A stretch of 64,000 nt of DNA, taken from positions 1-64,000 of the forward strand of contig JASJFT010000081.1 in NCBI GenBank assembly GCA_030770425.1. The letters are read 5' to 3'. The position numbers were made by a program, and so were the translations under genes. This document shows, in pieces, positions 12,271 to 22,884 of this stretch (position 1 is the first letter of the stretch; every line of letters starts with the position of its first letter). The notes below the pieces were generated by a model, which was not told the DNA's origin, did not search any database, and worked only from the letters and a program-made list of their open reading frames with translations. Origin of the DNA: Darksidea phi (taxonomy: Eukaryota; Ascomycota; Dothideomycetes; Pleosporales; Lentitheciaceae).

Positions 12271-12534
12271 CAAGAAGAAAAGTGATCCAATAGGGGTTCT
12301 TAGCCTCTTCTTTTGCCCCCAGAGACTGTAGCCTCCGTGAGGTTTGCTAGAGCAATCTCATCGTGGGTCACATCCCTAGGCTAGTATCCAAGCACTTTAA
12401 GAGCATTGCTCTGTTCTTCCACTCACTGTAATATGTATTTTACGAGCAGCAACTTCTAGTTTACATCCACTCGCACCGCAAACGAATCCACAAATCTTTG
12501 ACCCAGTTATCTAGAATATAGATAATGCGATAAT

Positions 12535-12571
12535 ATAATGATGTGGGGATAATGATGTGGGGATAATGATG
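12535..12571. repeat. 14-bp tandem repeat, 2.6 copies
   Basis: The unit ATAATGATGTGGGG is repeated exactly twice and then for nine further bases. Confidence 0.75.
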
Positions 12572-13097
12572 CACTGTGCATCCTTGGGCACTTCATGGCC
12601 CTGTCTTTCATGTACGGCCTGGCTAGGAATCCATGAAAGTTCATTTCCCCACGAAACCATGTTATGGCATTAGCTGTGCCTGTTGGGTAGCGAATGCCGT
12701 CATGCACAAATGGTAGCTATCTGGGCGCTCTTTTAGACTGTGGCTGTATTTAACGTGCATTTCTAGTCGCACAAACGTTGTGTCGGCGTGCTCGCCACCT
12801 ATGGATACGCATCATTACCGGAAAATGAAGCTATTACTTCTCGGTCTTCTAAGTACAGCCGAAAGAGTAGTGGTATGCCAAGGATAGTCTACTTCAAGTT
12901 CCTTGCAAGATGTTCTCGCTCACGGTGCTATCGAGAGCACATCTTCCAAATTTAATCTCCACCAGTTCTTCTAATCGCAACCACTCCCACCTCCAAACCC
13001 CAAGACAGACTGAGGACGTTGATAGCAAAGAGCACTTCGTTCTAGCCATGACATTCCCCCCACTCTCAGCCGCACCTGCTCTCTCGCACCACCGCAC

Positions 13098-14651
13098 TCA
13101 ATACCATCCGCGACCAGTACCCCTACCACTGAGCCCTCCCCTCTTACCTACACGATATCCATGTCGCGTACCCCTTCCGTATCGACCTGAACTGTGGGTG
13201 TGACTTGCGGTACTGGTACTGAGCGGTTGCGCATCCCTCAATTGCTTCCGCGGCAACGTCGATGCGACCTTTACGCTGAGCTCCTCGCCACTCAGTGTCG
13301 CCGCGCCTCTTACACTCAACCCGTCTCCGTCTACTCGCACCTTTGTTGCTGCACCCCTTACTGTAAACTCATCGTCTCCTGGTGGTGGCTTGGATCCTCG
13401 GTCTGTTTGAGCCATGGCTGGAGATACGTCGTGTTTGTATAAGCAAGTGGCAACACGAGGGCATAAATGCCCATATTTGACGAATTTGCACACTTGACCT
13501 TCGAGCGCGTGCGAGCAATGACAATTAGTGCCCCGCCTGCAGCCTAATGGCTTGTTGACCATGTAGCATTTAGGTGTAGTATCCTCCCTGAGTGGCAGCG
13601 CCGATTCTATGTTCGATGATAGGAATGGCTTTGAACCTCTCGGTACTGACGGCTTCATTGGTTCTGAAACGGGCAAACGGGATAAAACTCCATAGTTCTG
13701 GTGGGAGCTTGATGAACGCCTGCTAGCATCCCCTACAGCTTCAATTCTCGCTTTTTCTCGCTTGGCGATGTCCTCAGGCCTCTGGTATGTATAGTTGGTG
13801 CTAGCCACTTTCGAAGCTGAGAGCGGGACTTGAGGTATAGTGAGAGCGGCAAAGGTCGTAGGGCCTTGGTTTGTGGAGGGTTCGGTCACCAGATGTTTTT
13901 GCGGCAAGGTTGTATAGGTGGTAGGAGAGACGCTCGATGTATGATGCATCGGCTGGGACGCGTCTAACCCCAGGCCGATATTGTCTGCTGACGCACTGTC
14001 TCTGCCTTCCACACCCCAGTCCCCGCCATGTAGAGGTCCATTGTCAAGACCTTGTCTGTCATCCGGAGCAGCTACTACTGGAAGCCCTTCAGTGAAAAGC
14101 GGTGGTTCGGTACCTACAACCTGCAGGCAGTACGATATCTCTGTGCCCGCAACCGTGAACGTCCCAAATACGTTATTGTCAAATGCTCTGAGACCTAAGT
14201 CAGCCATGGTCTGTCCCATGCTCAGCACATTCCTGAGCGAAGTATGAAGTGCCATTTCCGCTTGGTAGAAAAGATCCAACTGGGAGCCCTTCGCCGATGG
14301 AATGACATTTGAGAGTTGTTTGCTGGCGTAAATAGCGACGCCCGTTTCATAGTTGTAATCTGCCTCTGGCTCCGCCTGGTCAGCGTCGTCTAGGTTCGTA
14401 AAGAACTGCGCATCGAATGCGTCTTGCTCCGCCTTCGTTATCGACCCGTCGCTAGCGTATTCTTTGGTAGGAGCATCGTTCATTAACGCATCTGGAACTT
14501 CTTGGTTAGCGGACTGCATTGAACCTTGAACACTAAGCATTGCTGTTGGTAACGGTCCTGCGTTTTCTGTGGTAGGTCGATTCTTTATAAGATTGGAGGG
14601 CGGGGCAAAGCGATGAAAAGTAGTGTCCGACGTGAGAAGTTGAAGAGGCAA
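13098..14651 (-). CDS. Protein with two tandem CCCH zinc fingers and an RGG-like tail
   Basis: A single open frame of 517 residues. Two consecutive CX8CX5CX3H fingers are visible: C362/C371/C377/H381 and C388/C397/C403/H407, only six residues apart. The C-terminus is rich in Arg and Gly (GRYGRGT, RGGLSGRGTGRGW), as in RNA-binding proteins. Between the fingers and the tail a short motif recurs (FTVRGAATKV, LSVRGAATLS, LSVKVASTLP). The first 340 residues are acidic and Ser/Thr-rich with no known domain. RNA binding in mRNA metabolism is the natural inference. The start is uncertain, because an ATG about 37 codons downstream has a better context. Confidence 0.75.
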   Translation of the reverse strand: MPLQLLTSDTTFHRFAPPSNLIKNRPTTENAGPLPTAMLSVQGSMQSANQEVPDALMNDAPTKEYASDGSITKAEQDAFDAQFFTNLDDADQAEPEADYNYETGVAIYASKQLSNVIPSAKGSQLDLFYQAEMALHTSLRNVLSMGQTMADLGLRAFDNNVFGTFTVAGTEISYCLQVVGTEPPLFTEGLPVVAAPDDRQGLDNGPLHGGDWGVEGRDSASADNIGLGLDASQPMHHTSSVSPTTYTTLPQKHLVTEPSTNQGPTTFAALTIPQVPLSASKVASTNYTYQRPEDIAKREKARIEAVGDASRRSSSSHQNYGVLSRLPVSEPMKPSVPRGSKPFLSSNIESALPLREDTTPKCYMVNKPLGCRRGTNCHCSHALEGQVCKFVKYGHLCPRVATCLYKHDVSPAMAQTDRGSKPPPGDDEFTVRGAATKVRVDGDGLSVRGAATLSGEELSVKVASTLPRKQLRDAQPLSTSTASHTHSSGRYGRGTRHGYRVGKRGGLSGRGTGRGWY

Positions 14652-15167
14652 CCGTATTTGTATAGGACATGAGTGAAAACAGCCGTGAGTTGTCGCACCA
14701 ATCGCTTCCCTTCTCTTTCACATTACTGCAGCATGGTGTACGCGGTATAGATTAACGGGGCAACACGTGGTTATTGCTACCAGTGGATTTTAAAGGACCG
14801 TAAGGATTGGTTGATCATGCTTTGCGGCGGCAGCGCTGCCGGTACTGTAATGTATCATGTATTTGAGTTCCAGAGCTAGGAGCTTAGAACATGTCTTGCA
14901 TAGACGTTTTTGACATTTTTGAGCATAATATGATATCTTGATCTCCTGGCTCTATCGCAAGTGGTATCGCTTTCCTTGTTGTGATGAACCTGTCGGGTAC
15001 GCGCGATAGCTAGTTTTTGACAAAGAACTTCCAAATGCCTTTGACAAAATCAACGCGCGCTCCCCAGCTTTTCTGCTAACTATTCACCCACAACAGTAGA
15101 CCTTTTGCTATGTTTAGACTCGTCGCCCAGCGTAAATCCGCTCCGCCTCTGCTTGCCCCTCCGCCCA
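14652..15167. other. Intergenic, nothing supported
   Basis: Upstream sequence of the CCCH gene, running back to the 3' end of the broken gene at 15168. No ORF of note, no repeat and no RNA gene was seen. Confidence 0.35.
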
Positions 15168-16129
15168 CTAGTACGTATTCGGTTCCACTACCTTGAGACC
15201 CCTCTCATGCCCCTTTTGCATTGCAGGCTTCTTCCATTCTTTCTCCCCAAAACCATCATGAAATTTGAGATCTGCCAATATCTGATCTATGTCGAACTCA
15301 TGCGCAATATTTCCATAGACGTTAAATGCCAAGCTTCCAATACGCTCGTAAAGAATGACATCGTAACGGGCTTCACGATATCCCATGCACAAAAGAGAGC
15401 AGATGTCAGAGGCGAGGTCCTCCAGGAGCCATTCAGGACGTAGCATCTTGGTGGGCTCATCATCCCGCGAATAGTGGTACCTATGCAAGCGCAAAGCCCG
15501 ATATTTTTCTCTGACAGTGACTGGTTCAGGAGGAAGCAGGCTAATATCCTCAGGGTCCGCAAACTCGAGCTCGAGGTAATCAATCGTGATGCCTTTTGAA
15601 ATATTGGGATCAGTTGGTCCAGCTGGGCCATAATGTAGAAAACTCTCGATGAGGTCGTTAAAGGCACGTACATATCCGGGCGGTTCGCTGTCGCCTTCCC
15701 TCCAAATGTCGTACCCTGTGTAGCGTCCTTTAACAGGGTGGACTTTCGGCTTCCTCTTGTAAATTCCCAAGCTTTGGAACACCTCACGTAGATGGTGGAT
15801 TTTTGCGGAGAGCACCAGAGATGAGATCATGTGGGTACTAGATACAGCTCATTTAAGAACTTGACGTCAAGCTCATAGTGGATGGGACGCTTGCTTTAAG
15901 TTTCCGGGGCCTTAGCGTTCAGTTGCCTGTTCGTCAATAGTAGAAGGAAAGCGGCGACTCTATAGTCGGTTGGGTCTGTTGCATAGTACACGGTCTCTGT
16001 CCGCCAACGTTGAATGTTTGCGAAATCGCGGTCCTGCTGCGTGATCTCCGAAACGGTCGTGGGTGATTGCCGATGTGCGTGCAGGGGGTGCGTCAGGATC
16101 ATGTCTTTGAGCTCGCGTGGGATCGTCAT
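15168..16129 (-). pseudogene. Broken F-box-like/orphan fungal gene
   Basis: The N-terminal part (start about 16129) reads MTIPRELKDMIL ... LLLLTNRQLNAKAPE, a start typical of the large 'LPRELRDxIY...LLxTNRQ' family of Dothideomycete orphan proteins. It ends at a TAA (15898-15896), but the same frame continues as RPIHYELDVKFLNELYLVPT up to a TGA. The rest of the protein (ISSLVLSAKIHHLREVFQSL to the end at 15168) is one base out of frame. No GT...AG intron removes the TAA. One nonsense and one frameshift mutation are the simplest reading, so this is a recently broken gene. The function of the family is unknown. Confidence 0.6.
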
Positions 16130-16273
16130 TAAGTTTGAAATGCTGAAGCCTGATACTTCATGTGGCACGAATGGATAACCGGGTAGGGTGACGAGGAGCC
16201 GGCGGTGTTGATGAGGAACGAACGCTGTAATAAAAAACATGAACGCATGGACCCGCAGATTAAATCCGAGCAA

Positions 16274-17079
16274 ACTATACTTAATTTGGCTAGATTTAAC
16301 CGGTCATTACTATGGTTGCAGGGTGAAACGGGTAGGAATTATCACGTGAACGCATGCGGAGTCTACTATGGTTGCGGGGTAAATATTCATAACTCGCCAC
16401 CATAACGGCGCTTGCACAGCAGGGCTCAAGCGAGGCATATACAGTATAATTGGACTAAACAGCTAAAATAAGGTAACATAACTGTCTCAGCAGCGGGTGG
16501 CGACTTATGAATATTCGCGTCAAACTCCAGCGTGAATTCTTGGGACCCACTCCTCTTGCCTTATTACCTACGCAAAAAGGTGCTTCAAAGAGCTATGTAA
16601 GCCATGGCCTGACTTGTGGGAGAATTGAAGGGCTTGGGCTCCTCATTTTTTATCTAACAACAGCACCTGTGTCCCAAACAGGGTCCATAAACGTAGAGCG
16701 CGTACAATCCCTTGCCAACATGCTTTCTAGGCTCTTGTCTTTATCCATTGCGCCGTCTGTCCTTTGCCCTCTTATGCTAGATTACGTTTGCAAGAAATAT
16801 CAAATGTTGCACACGTAACACATCTAACCTAGCATGAGCCCACAAAGTGGTATGAGGGAAGCCAAACAGGTATCTAAAAGTCGAATCGGAAATTAGTTTG
16901 CGTCAGCCTAACGAAAATACAGTCAGCGACGCCTAGTAACCCACAAGACCACCACAGCATATTCCTAATATAGATTGTGCTGACAGCGCCTTCGAAATTA
17001 AACCTTGCTTCTTCGCAACATTTTACGGAAACTTTTCACTGTAACTCTCTCAACACAGAAAAGCCTTTTCCGCGCAATC
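16274..17079. other. Intergenic, upstream of the GMC gene
   Basis: Two related words (ACTATGGTTGCAGGGT near 16309 and ACTATGGTTGCGGGGT near 16364) form a short direct repeat. An in-frame ATG at 17005 would add 25 basic residues to the GMC protein, but this stretch is more likely the 5' leader. No other gene is supported. Confidence 0.4.
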
Positions 17080-19003
17080 ATGACTGACAGCCCAAGTTAT
17101 GATTACGTTATTGTGGGCGGCGGTACCGCAGGTCTCGTCCTTGCCAACCGCCTCTCTGAAGATGCGAATACTTCAGTTGCGGTCATTGAGGCGGGCGGAC
17201 AAGCCGAGGGGGATCCGAGAGTCGCCATACCAGGTATGTGGATGGCGAACCTGTTCTCAGAGAATGACTGGGGAACTGTTACTGTAGCCCAGGTAAGCTT
17301 GTGTATTGATGCAAGAGCTGTTGCTAACATGGAAAAGAAAGGACTAAACAATCGCTGCATTGGCCAGAACTCAGGCAAGATGATGGGTGGAACTAGCTCC
17401 CTCAACGCGCAGGCCGTCATTCCTCCGTCTGCAGCCGATCTAGATGCATGGGAGAAGATTGGAAACGAAGGATGGGGCTGGAAGACCATTGAGCCTTACG
17501 TCAGCAAGCCGTTCAGTATTACTCTTCCGGATGAAGAGACGACCGAGCATTTGAACCTTGATTGGATGGGAAAGCTCTGTAGTAACGGGCAAGGGCCTGT
17601 GAAAGCATCATTCACCGATTCCAAAGAGAATCCAATTGGGAAGGCTTGTAAGTACGGGTCGCAATGTTTAGAATATCATTCGTTAACTTGAAACTACAGG
17701 GGTTGAAACTTTGGAAGGCCTTGGTCATCCACTCACGGCTAGTCCATTCTCTGGCCATTCCACAGGACCCTACAACTGCGCGTCTTCGGTCAACCCGGAG
17801 ACCAAAACGCGTAGCTCCTCGAACGTCGCATACTACTTGCCTATAGCAGACCGAAGCAACCTCAAAGTGTACCTTCACAGTACCGTAGAAAAAGTCGCTC
17901 TTAAGCGCAACTACTTGGAGGAGCTAGAGGCAACAGGCGTGCAGATTGTTCAAGACGGTACCAAGTCTACTGTTCATGCAAAGAACGAAGTCATCCTCTC
18001 CGCAGGAGTCTTTAATTCGCCAAAGATTCTAGAACTTTCAGGCATTGGCGATCCCGAAGTACTCAAGCAATATGGCATCGAGGTCCAAGCCGCCAACCAC
18101 TACGTGGGGTCGAATCTGCAAGATCACCTCATCGGTGGCATAAGCTTCGAAGCTGCCGACGGCGTCTTTACGGGCGACAACATGATCCGACAGGACCCCA
18201 CTACCCTTCAGTTCGTCCAAGACCTGTATCAGAACCACAAGACCGGACCACTCGCCACATCTGGAGTAACAGCTTTCGCCTACCTTCCAACTGTCGACTT
18301 CGCCAAGAACTCTGATGAGCTGCACAAAGCTCTGACATCACTTTCCGATGCTACCCCAGATCATCCTCTAGATCAGGCTCGATTTGAAATCCTCCGAAAT
18401 CTCCTCGAGAAGGGTGATGAAGGCACTGGCCAGCTCTGCATTCTGGCCGCACAAATGGCACCCGTGGGGAGAGACACGAACTTACCTGGAACACTGACCG
18501 GACCCCCTCAGCCTGGTAATTTCATCAGCATCCTTACTGCGCTTTCACACCCGCTCTCTGTGGGTACTGTTCACATCTCTTCTCCTGACCCAAGCGCCCT
18601 ACCAACGGTGGACCACGCCTACCTCACTCGGCCCCTCGATCTTGAGCTGCACGCGCGCCACTTGCGGTACCTTGAAAACATTGCTGCCGCGGCACCTTTC
18701 TCTTCGTTGCTCAAGCCCGGCGGAAAGAGGAACGATCCTGCAACCCTTATCAATGGGGATCTAGACAAGGCGAAGGAGCTTGCGAGAAGTGCCTCACAGT
18801 CAAATTGGCACTCATGCGGTACGTGTGCAATGGCGCCTAGAGACAAGGGCGGTGTCGTTGATGCTAGTTTGAGAGTGTACGGGGTGAAAGGTTTGAGGAT
18901 CGTGGATGCCAGTGTGTTCCCGTTCGTGCCGCAGAGTAACACGCAGAGTATGGTGTATGCTGTCGCCGAGAGAGCGAGCGATATTATCAAGGGCAGTCTA
19001 TGA
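17080..19003 (+). CDS. GMC-family FAD oxidoreductase
   Basis: Three exons (17080-17292, 17338-17647, 17700-19003) with introns of 45 and 52 nt encode about 608 residues. The Rossmann FAD motif GGGTAGL lies at about residue 13. VIEAGG supplies the ribose-binding Glu. MMGGTSSLNAQ is the first GMC signature and GVFNSPKILELSGIG the second. The catalytic pair is the His of NWHSCGTCAM and, in place of a second His, the Asn of SNTQSMVYAVAE. The protein falls among fungal aryl-alcohol, choline or glucose oxidase/dehydrogenase relatives; the substrate is not deducible. No secretion signal precedes the FAD motif when the ATG at 17080 is used. With the upstream ATG at 17005 a basic, mitochondrial-like leader would be added. 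Confidence 0.9.
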
Positions 19004-20273
19004 AGAGGGAAGATACATAGTGACCAAGGAAACTAAGTGGGAGAATTGATAGACTATAATAGTCAACATATACCTACATACTCGTCTTCCTTCCTATCAA
19101 TGACGGAATTCAAGCAGAGCAGTCGCGTTCATGGGATCGAAATGCAGCCAGTGCTTTGGTGAAAGCTTCGAAATTTAATGCTCCACCCTTCTAATTTTGA
19201 AGTAGTTGCTCGCCATGCTTCACTTGACCGAATATTTTTTATTTTTGGAACAATTCGTGCAATGATGCCGAAGGGCGCCACTCTCCAACCTTCCACAATA
19301 TCTCCCAGGATGAAGGAGTAAGACCACCCGATATATACTCAAACCCGGGCCTAGAATACTCAAGCTCTATGCTGATGTCGATCTAAATGACGCCCAGGTC
19401 GACGCGGCTTTCAGTGCATGCATGCTTGCGGTCGTTTTTGCAAAGGTCTCAAAAAATGGATAAAGCGTCCTCTTATCCGGTATTGTTCAAATGGGTGGCT
19501 TTCGGTATAAGAAGCGACTTCTTTATAGGTACAGGGTGTATGACGCGGGTCGTTGTCGTAGAAACGAGAGCTATTTTATATAAAAAAGTTTAGAATTTTA
19601 AGATTTTTAAAGTTTTATTAGAGATTAGTATTCGTATAAAAAGAAGAAGTAGTTAAACTAAAGAAATAAATTATATAAAGAATAATATAATTTTGATTAA
19701 AGAAAGAAAGTTATCAAGAAGAAAGTTTATCTTTTATTTATTACGAAGTAAGATACGAGTATAGTATATATATTCGGATCTACTAAAGTAGAATATCCCT
19801 ATTAGTTCTATAAGTAGTCAGTAGTAATTACTAAAATAGATTAGAGAAATTATTAGGATAGGTTAAAGAAATTACTAGAACCCATGTGCCTTTAAACAGG
19901 CGATCATGTGATCCATGCAAGCTTCCTTCTCGAGGTACAATACCGACCCACACTAAGTAGCGCATGCAATAGTGTGGATTGTATTGGCTCTTATTTTCGT
20001 GAGCAGAAGTTATGAGGCGTCTTTTGGGAAGAGATATAAAATGTCTGAACGCCCGGCGAAGGCCGATGGGGCCCTGGCTATCTATCCTGTGCAAAAATCG
20101 GGGTATTTCTTGGCATGCAACCCGAGGATGTTTCCCCTCCTGCTGACTGCAGACCCCCTCCAGCACCATGAAATGCAGGAGATATATTCTAATCTTGTAT
20201 GCATATACCATTTTATATAATGCCTTAAGATTCTATGATTTTAAAAGCAAAAGATCTTTCTAGTTATTATGTA
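19004..20273. other. Intergenic with an AT-rich repeat relic (about 19570-19870)
   Basis: Positions 19570-19870 are strongly AT- and TA-rich with no open frame, which fits a RIP-eroded repeat of unknown class. A degenerate direct repeat (GAGAAATTATTAGGATAG followed by AAGAAATTACTAG) sits at its right end. No gene is supported. Confidence 0.5.
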
Positions 20274-22126
20274 ACATGTTTACTGGGTGAGCGGCCACTC
20301 TAAGCGAGCGGCCACCCTCACCAACTTTCTACACACAAAAAGCCACGTAGTTCAACAACGCATCAGAATTCTATTGAAATAGTACTAGTAATTGATCAAG
20401 CAGTATCTACAGTAGGCTTCTTACACGTTCGTGAGTTATGCCCAGGTTCTCTGCAGCGCGTGCAGCGCGCTGAAGCCTGTCGGCTCACACCTGATTGCGC
20501 AGCAACTTGACGTCTTTCGTTCTCTTGCTGCTGCTTAGCAGCCTTTTGAACAATAATAGCCTCCCCCTCTGCCTTGGTTAGGACGCCCTGCTTCTGGATC
20601 CTCTTCTTTTTACGCGCTCTGCGCGTTGTGGCGGCCTCAATTGCCTTCTCTAGGCTCGTGATTCGTTCGCGCATGAGCACAGCTTCATAAGCCATCACCT
20701 CAGCGCCTTTCCTCAGCTGATTAACAGCTATAATGATAGAAGCAGGCGATGAGCTCTTGTGCCTACGTACGCGCTCACGAATCAACGTTGATTGAGCCTC
20801 TACTTCACGCGCGTTGCTTGGTGTTCTGGCCTCCCATACAGCCTCTGGTAGGGCTACTGGCGACGGCGTCCTCAGCTTAATATCGAGCTTCGAGATCACT
20901 ACCTCTGGATCGTGTGGAAATAGGCCAGCGCCTCGAAAGCTCGCGTAGATATTCTTCTCTATAATAGCCTTATCATAGGCTACGCGGAAGGCGGGTAGGA
21001 ATTCAAGCTTCGTGATATGGCTGATATGATCGCGAATCAGGCTGTTGATCTGATCCCCATACGCGCGCTTCAACGGCGAGAAACAGCCTATATTAAGCGG
21101 CTGTAGGAGGTGTGATGAATGAGCTGGCATATAGAGAGCGTAGATTTTGTTCTCCTTACAGAGGTCCTGGAATTCCTTCGAGATATGACTACCATGGCTA
21201 TCAAGAATTAGTAGCTGGCGCGCGCCTACTCTACGATCTGTCGTATGCCTGATAAAGTGCTTTAGCCAGGCAACTCCTAGATCATTATTCGTCCAGCCGT
21301 TATTACTAATACCGATAGCCTAATCGCCTGGTATATCGTTGCCCTCGTACCAGGCAGAGAGGTGGTGCTGACCAGCGAAGATAACGAAGGGCGGAATAGC
21401 CTACCTAGTAGCGTTGATTCCTTGTATTATAGTAACCCACTCGCGATTGCCTGGCTGGATAGCTTTAGCCTGCCCGCGTCTCTCTGAGCCAGTAACGACT
21501 AGTCGCGCTGATATCTTGCCCATCATAAAGCCAGCTTCGTCGAAGTTGTAGATATCCTGATCAGTAATACCCTAGGCAGCCTTAGTACGCGCTACTCGGT
21601 CAAACTAGGTTCGAATAATATCAGGATCCTCGCAGAGAGCTCGCTGTCGATCGTAGGGTCGATTAAATCGTGTTCTAACGCTATCGGTTCGCTGGACGAA
21701 GTTTCTAGGCCAGTCTCTGCCTACCTGCTCAGCGCCGCGCGCAGTGAGCAGTCTATTCGCCATATCTCGCACAGCCTCTAGTGTGGGGGCATATCCTCGC
21801 GAATCCAGGTCGAGTATATACTCAACAATCACCTCCTCCTCTAGCTCAGAAAGCCTCCTTGATTTGGGCTGGCAATCGCGTCGCGCAGCGATTCCAGCGC
21901 GTCGGCGACGAACTGTTGTTCGGGGGACGTTAAACGTGGCTGCAGCGCGTTTAACAGTCTGGATCTGATTCTGATCGATAGCTGAGATGGCTAGGGAGAT
22001 ATCTGCTTCGTTGCAGGGCAATCGAATAGTAGTTGGTTGAGCCATGAGAGTTGATAGGTAACGCGTCGCGAAAAGTTGATGAGGGTGGCCGCTCGCTTAG
22101 AGTGGCCGCTCACCCAGTAAACATGT
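20274..22126 (-). mobile_element. pogo/Fot1-type DNA transposon, full length (1,853 bp)
   Basis: The element is bounded by about 54-bp terminal inverted repeats beginning ACATGTTTACTGGGTGAGCG, with one or two mismatches between the ends. TA dinucleotides at 20272-20273 and 22127-22128 are the expected target duplication of the pogo superfamily. Each end holds two spaced GAGCGGCCA/GCGAGCGGCCA words, likely transposase binding sites. A single transposase frame fills the inside on the minus strand but carries stops. Its length equals that of the two copies at 55502 and 57370, which confirms the boundaries. RIP damage is light here. Confidence 0.93.
20396..22045 (-). pseudogene. pogo/Fot1 transposase with four in-frame TAG stops
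   Basis: One frame runs from the ATG at 22045 to the TGA at 20396, about 550 codons, with TAG at 21605-21607, 21572-21574, 21401-21403 and 21320-21322. All four can be explained by CpA-to-TpA change (CAG or TGG to TAG). N-terminal helix-turn-helix segments (VKRAAATFNVPRTTVRRR and the Tc5-like region) are followed by the DDE domain. The first Asp is in NFDEAGF and the second in LILDSHGSH. The third, normally LDxG after HLLQP, reads LNIG (codon 21092-21094), also RIP-consistent. The C-terminus has a zinc knuckle, CTRCREPGHNSRTC. The protein is not expected to be active. Confidence 0.9.
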
Positions 22127-22139
22127 TAGTAAAGTTATA

Positions 22140-22545
22140 ACGTGTTTCATAAGTGAGCGGCCAGTACAAGCGAGCGGCCAACCTCAAAATACACCGAATT
22201 TCAATCTTAAATATCTCAACAACTACTTTATAATAATTTCTAAAAGTTTAAATATAAGCTTTTATATATATAATATAGCTCTTATTAAAATATTAGATCG
22301 TATAGTATAGTAGTTATAGAGATATTTATAAATATCCTTTTTCTTAGCCCCCAAACTCTATATCCCTATAACTACTACACTATACGGTCTAATATTTTAA
22401 TAAGAGCTATATTATATATATAAGAGCTTATATTTAAACTTTTAGAAATTATTATAAAGTAGTTGTTGAGATATTTAAGATTGAAATTCGGTGTATTTTG
22501 AGGTTGGCCGCTCGCTTGTACTGGCCGCTCACTTATGAAACACGT
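22140..22545. mobile_element. 406-bp fold-back MITE of the pogo group
   Basis: The whole element is a near-perfect palindrome with two arms of about 170-200 bp around a short centre near 22340. It is flanked by TA at 22138-22139 and 22546-22547. The ends read ACGTGTTTCATAAGTGAGCG and carry the same GAGCGGCC/GCGAGCGGCC words as the neighbouring 1,853-bp element, which ends only 13 bp away. The outermost bases (ACGTGTTT, ATAAG) are closer to the copies at 55502 and 57370. It has no coding capacity, so transposition must have used a pogo transposase in trans. Confidence 0.92.
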
Positions 22546-22884
22546 TATTCTTAGTCTAACTCTGTAAATGATGTCTCCATAATTTTCTGTCCAAATTTTG
22601 CAAAAAGTAGCTCATTCTATAGCGCTTGATAAACTCTACAACTTTTACATATTGCTTAATTTTATATCTATAATAAGGGAGAAAGTCTGAGGGTTGCACA
22701 ATGCTGCGTGCAAGGGGGGAAAAAAGAGGCGAGCAAGTGCCAAGAACTACCCCGATTTTTGCATATGATAGATCATTGGTCAATACTTCTCAAATGCGTG
22801 AGCCGGCAGCCCAGAGCTGAAATGGAGCCAGGCTGAGGAAGCAGACTCCTTCCATCTCCTTAACTCCAACAATTGCTGCACGCG
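22546..22884. other. Short intergenic upstream of the NLR gene
   Basis: About 340 bp between the MITE and the NLR start codon. The MITE therefore lies within the likely promoter reach of that gene. No ORF of note. Confidence 0.4.

Larger units (their letters stand above)
10181..13097. other. 2.9-kb stretch without a supported gene
   Basis: Many short frames occur, but none is longer than about 77 codons or recognisable. Base composition is moderate, not RIP-like. The stretch contains the hairpin at 12233-12270 and the small tandem repeat at 12535-12571. Several ATCATCAAC-like words recur (10970, 11920) without a clear unit. It could hold a non-coding transcript or an intron-rich gene that cannot be seen without RNA data. 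Confidence 0.4.

Noticed and set aside
12894..13203. Small frames on either strand around 12.9-13.2 kb
   Set aside because: They overlap the end of the CCCH gene or lack any recognisable content.
17005..17079. Mitochondrial-like leader on the GMC protein from an upstream ATG
   Set aside because: GMC enzymes of this type start a few residues before the FAD motif. Without transcript data the shorter start is safer.
20396..22045. Readthrough or recoding of the four TAG codons in the pogo transposase
   Set aside because: All four fit RIP and a catalytic Asp is also lost. The same TAGs appear in the saturated copies A and B, but saturation makes that sharing uninformative.
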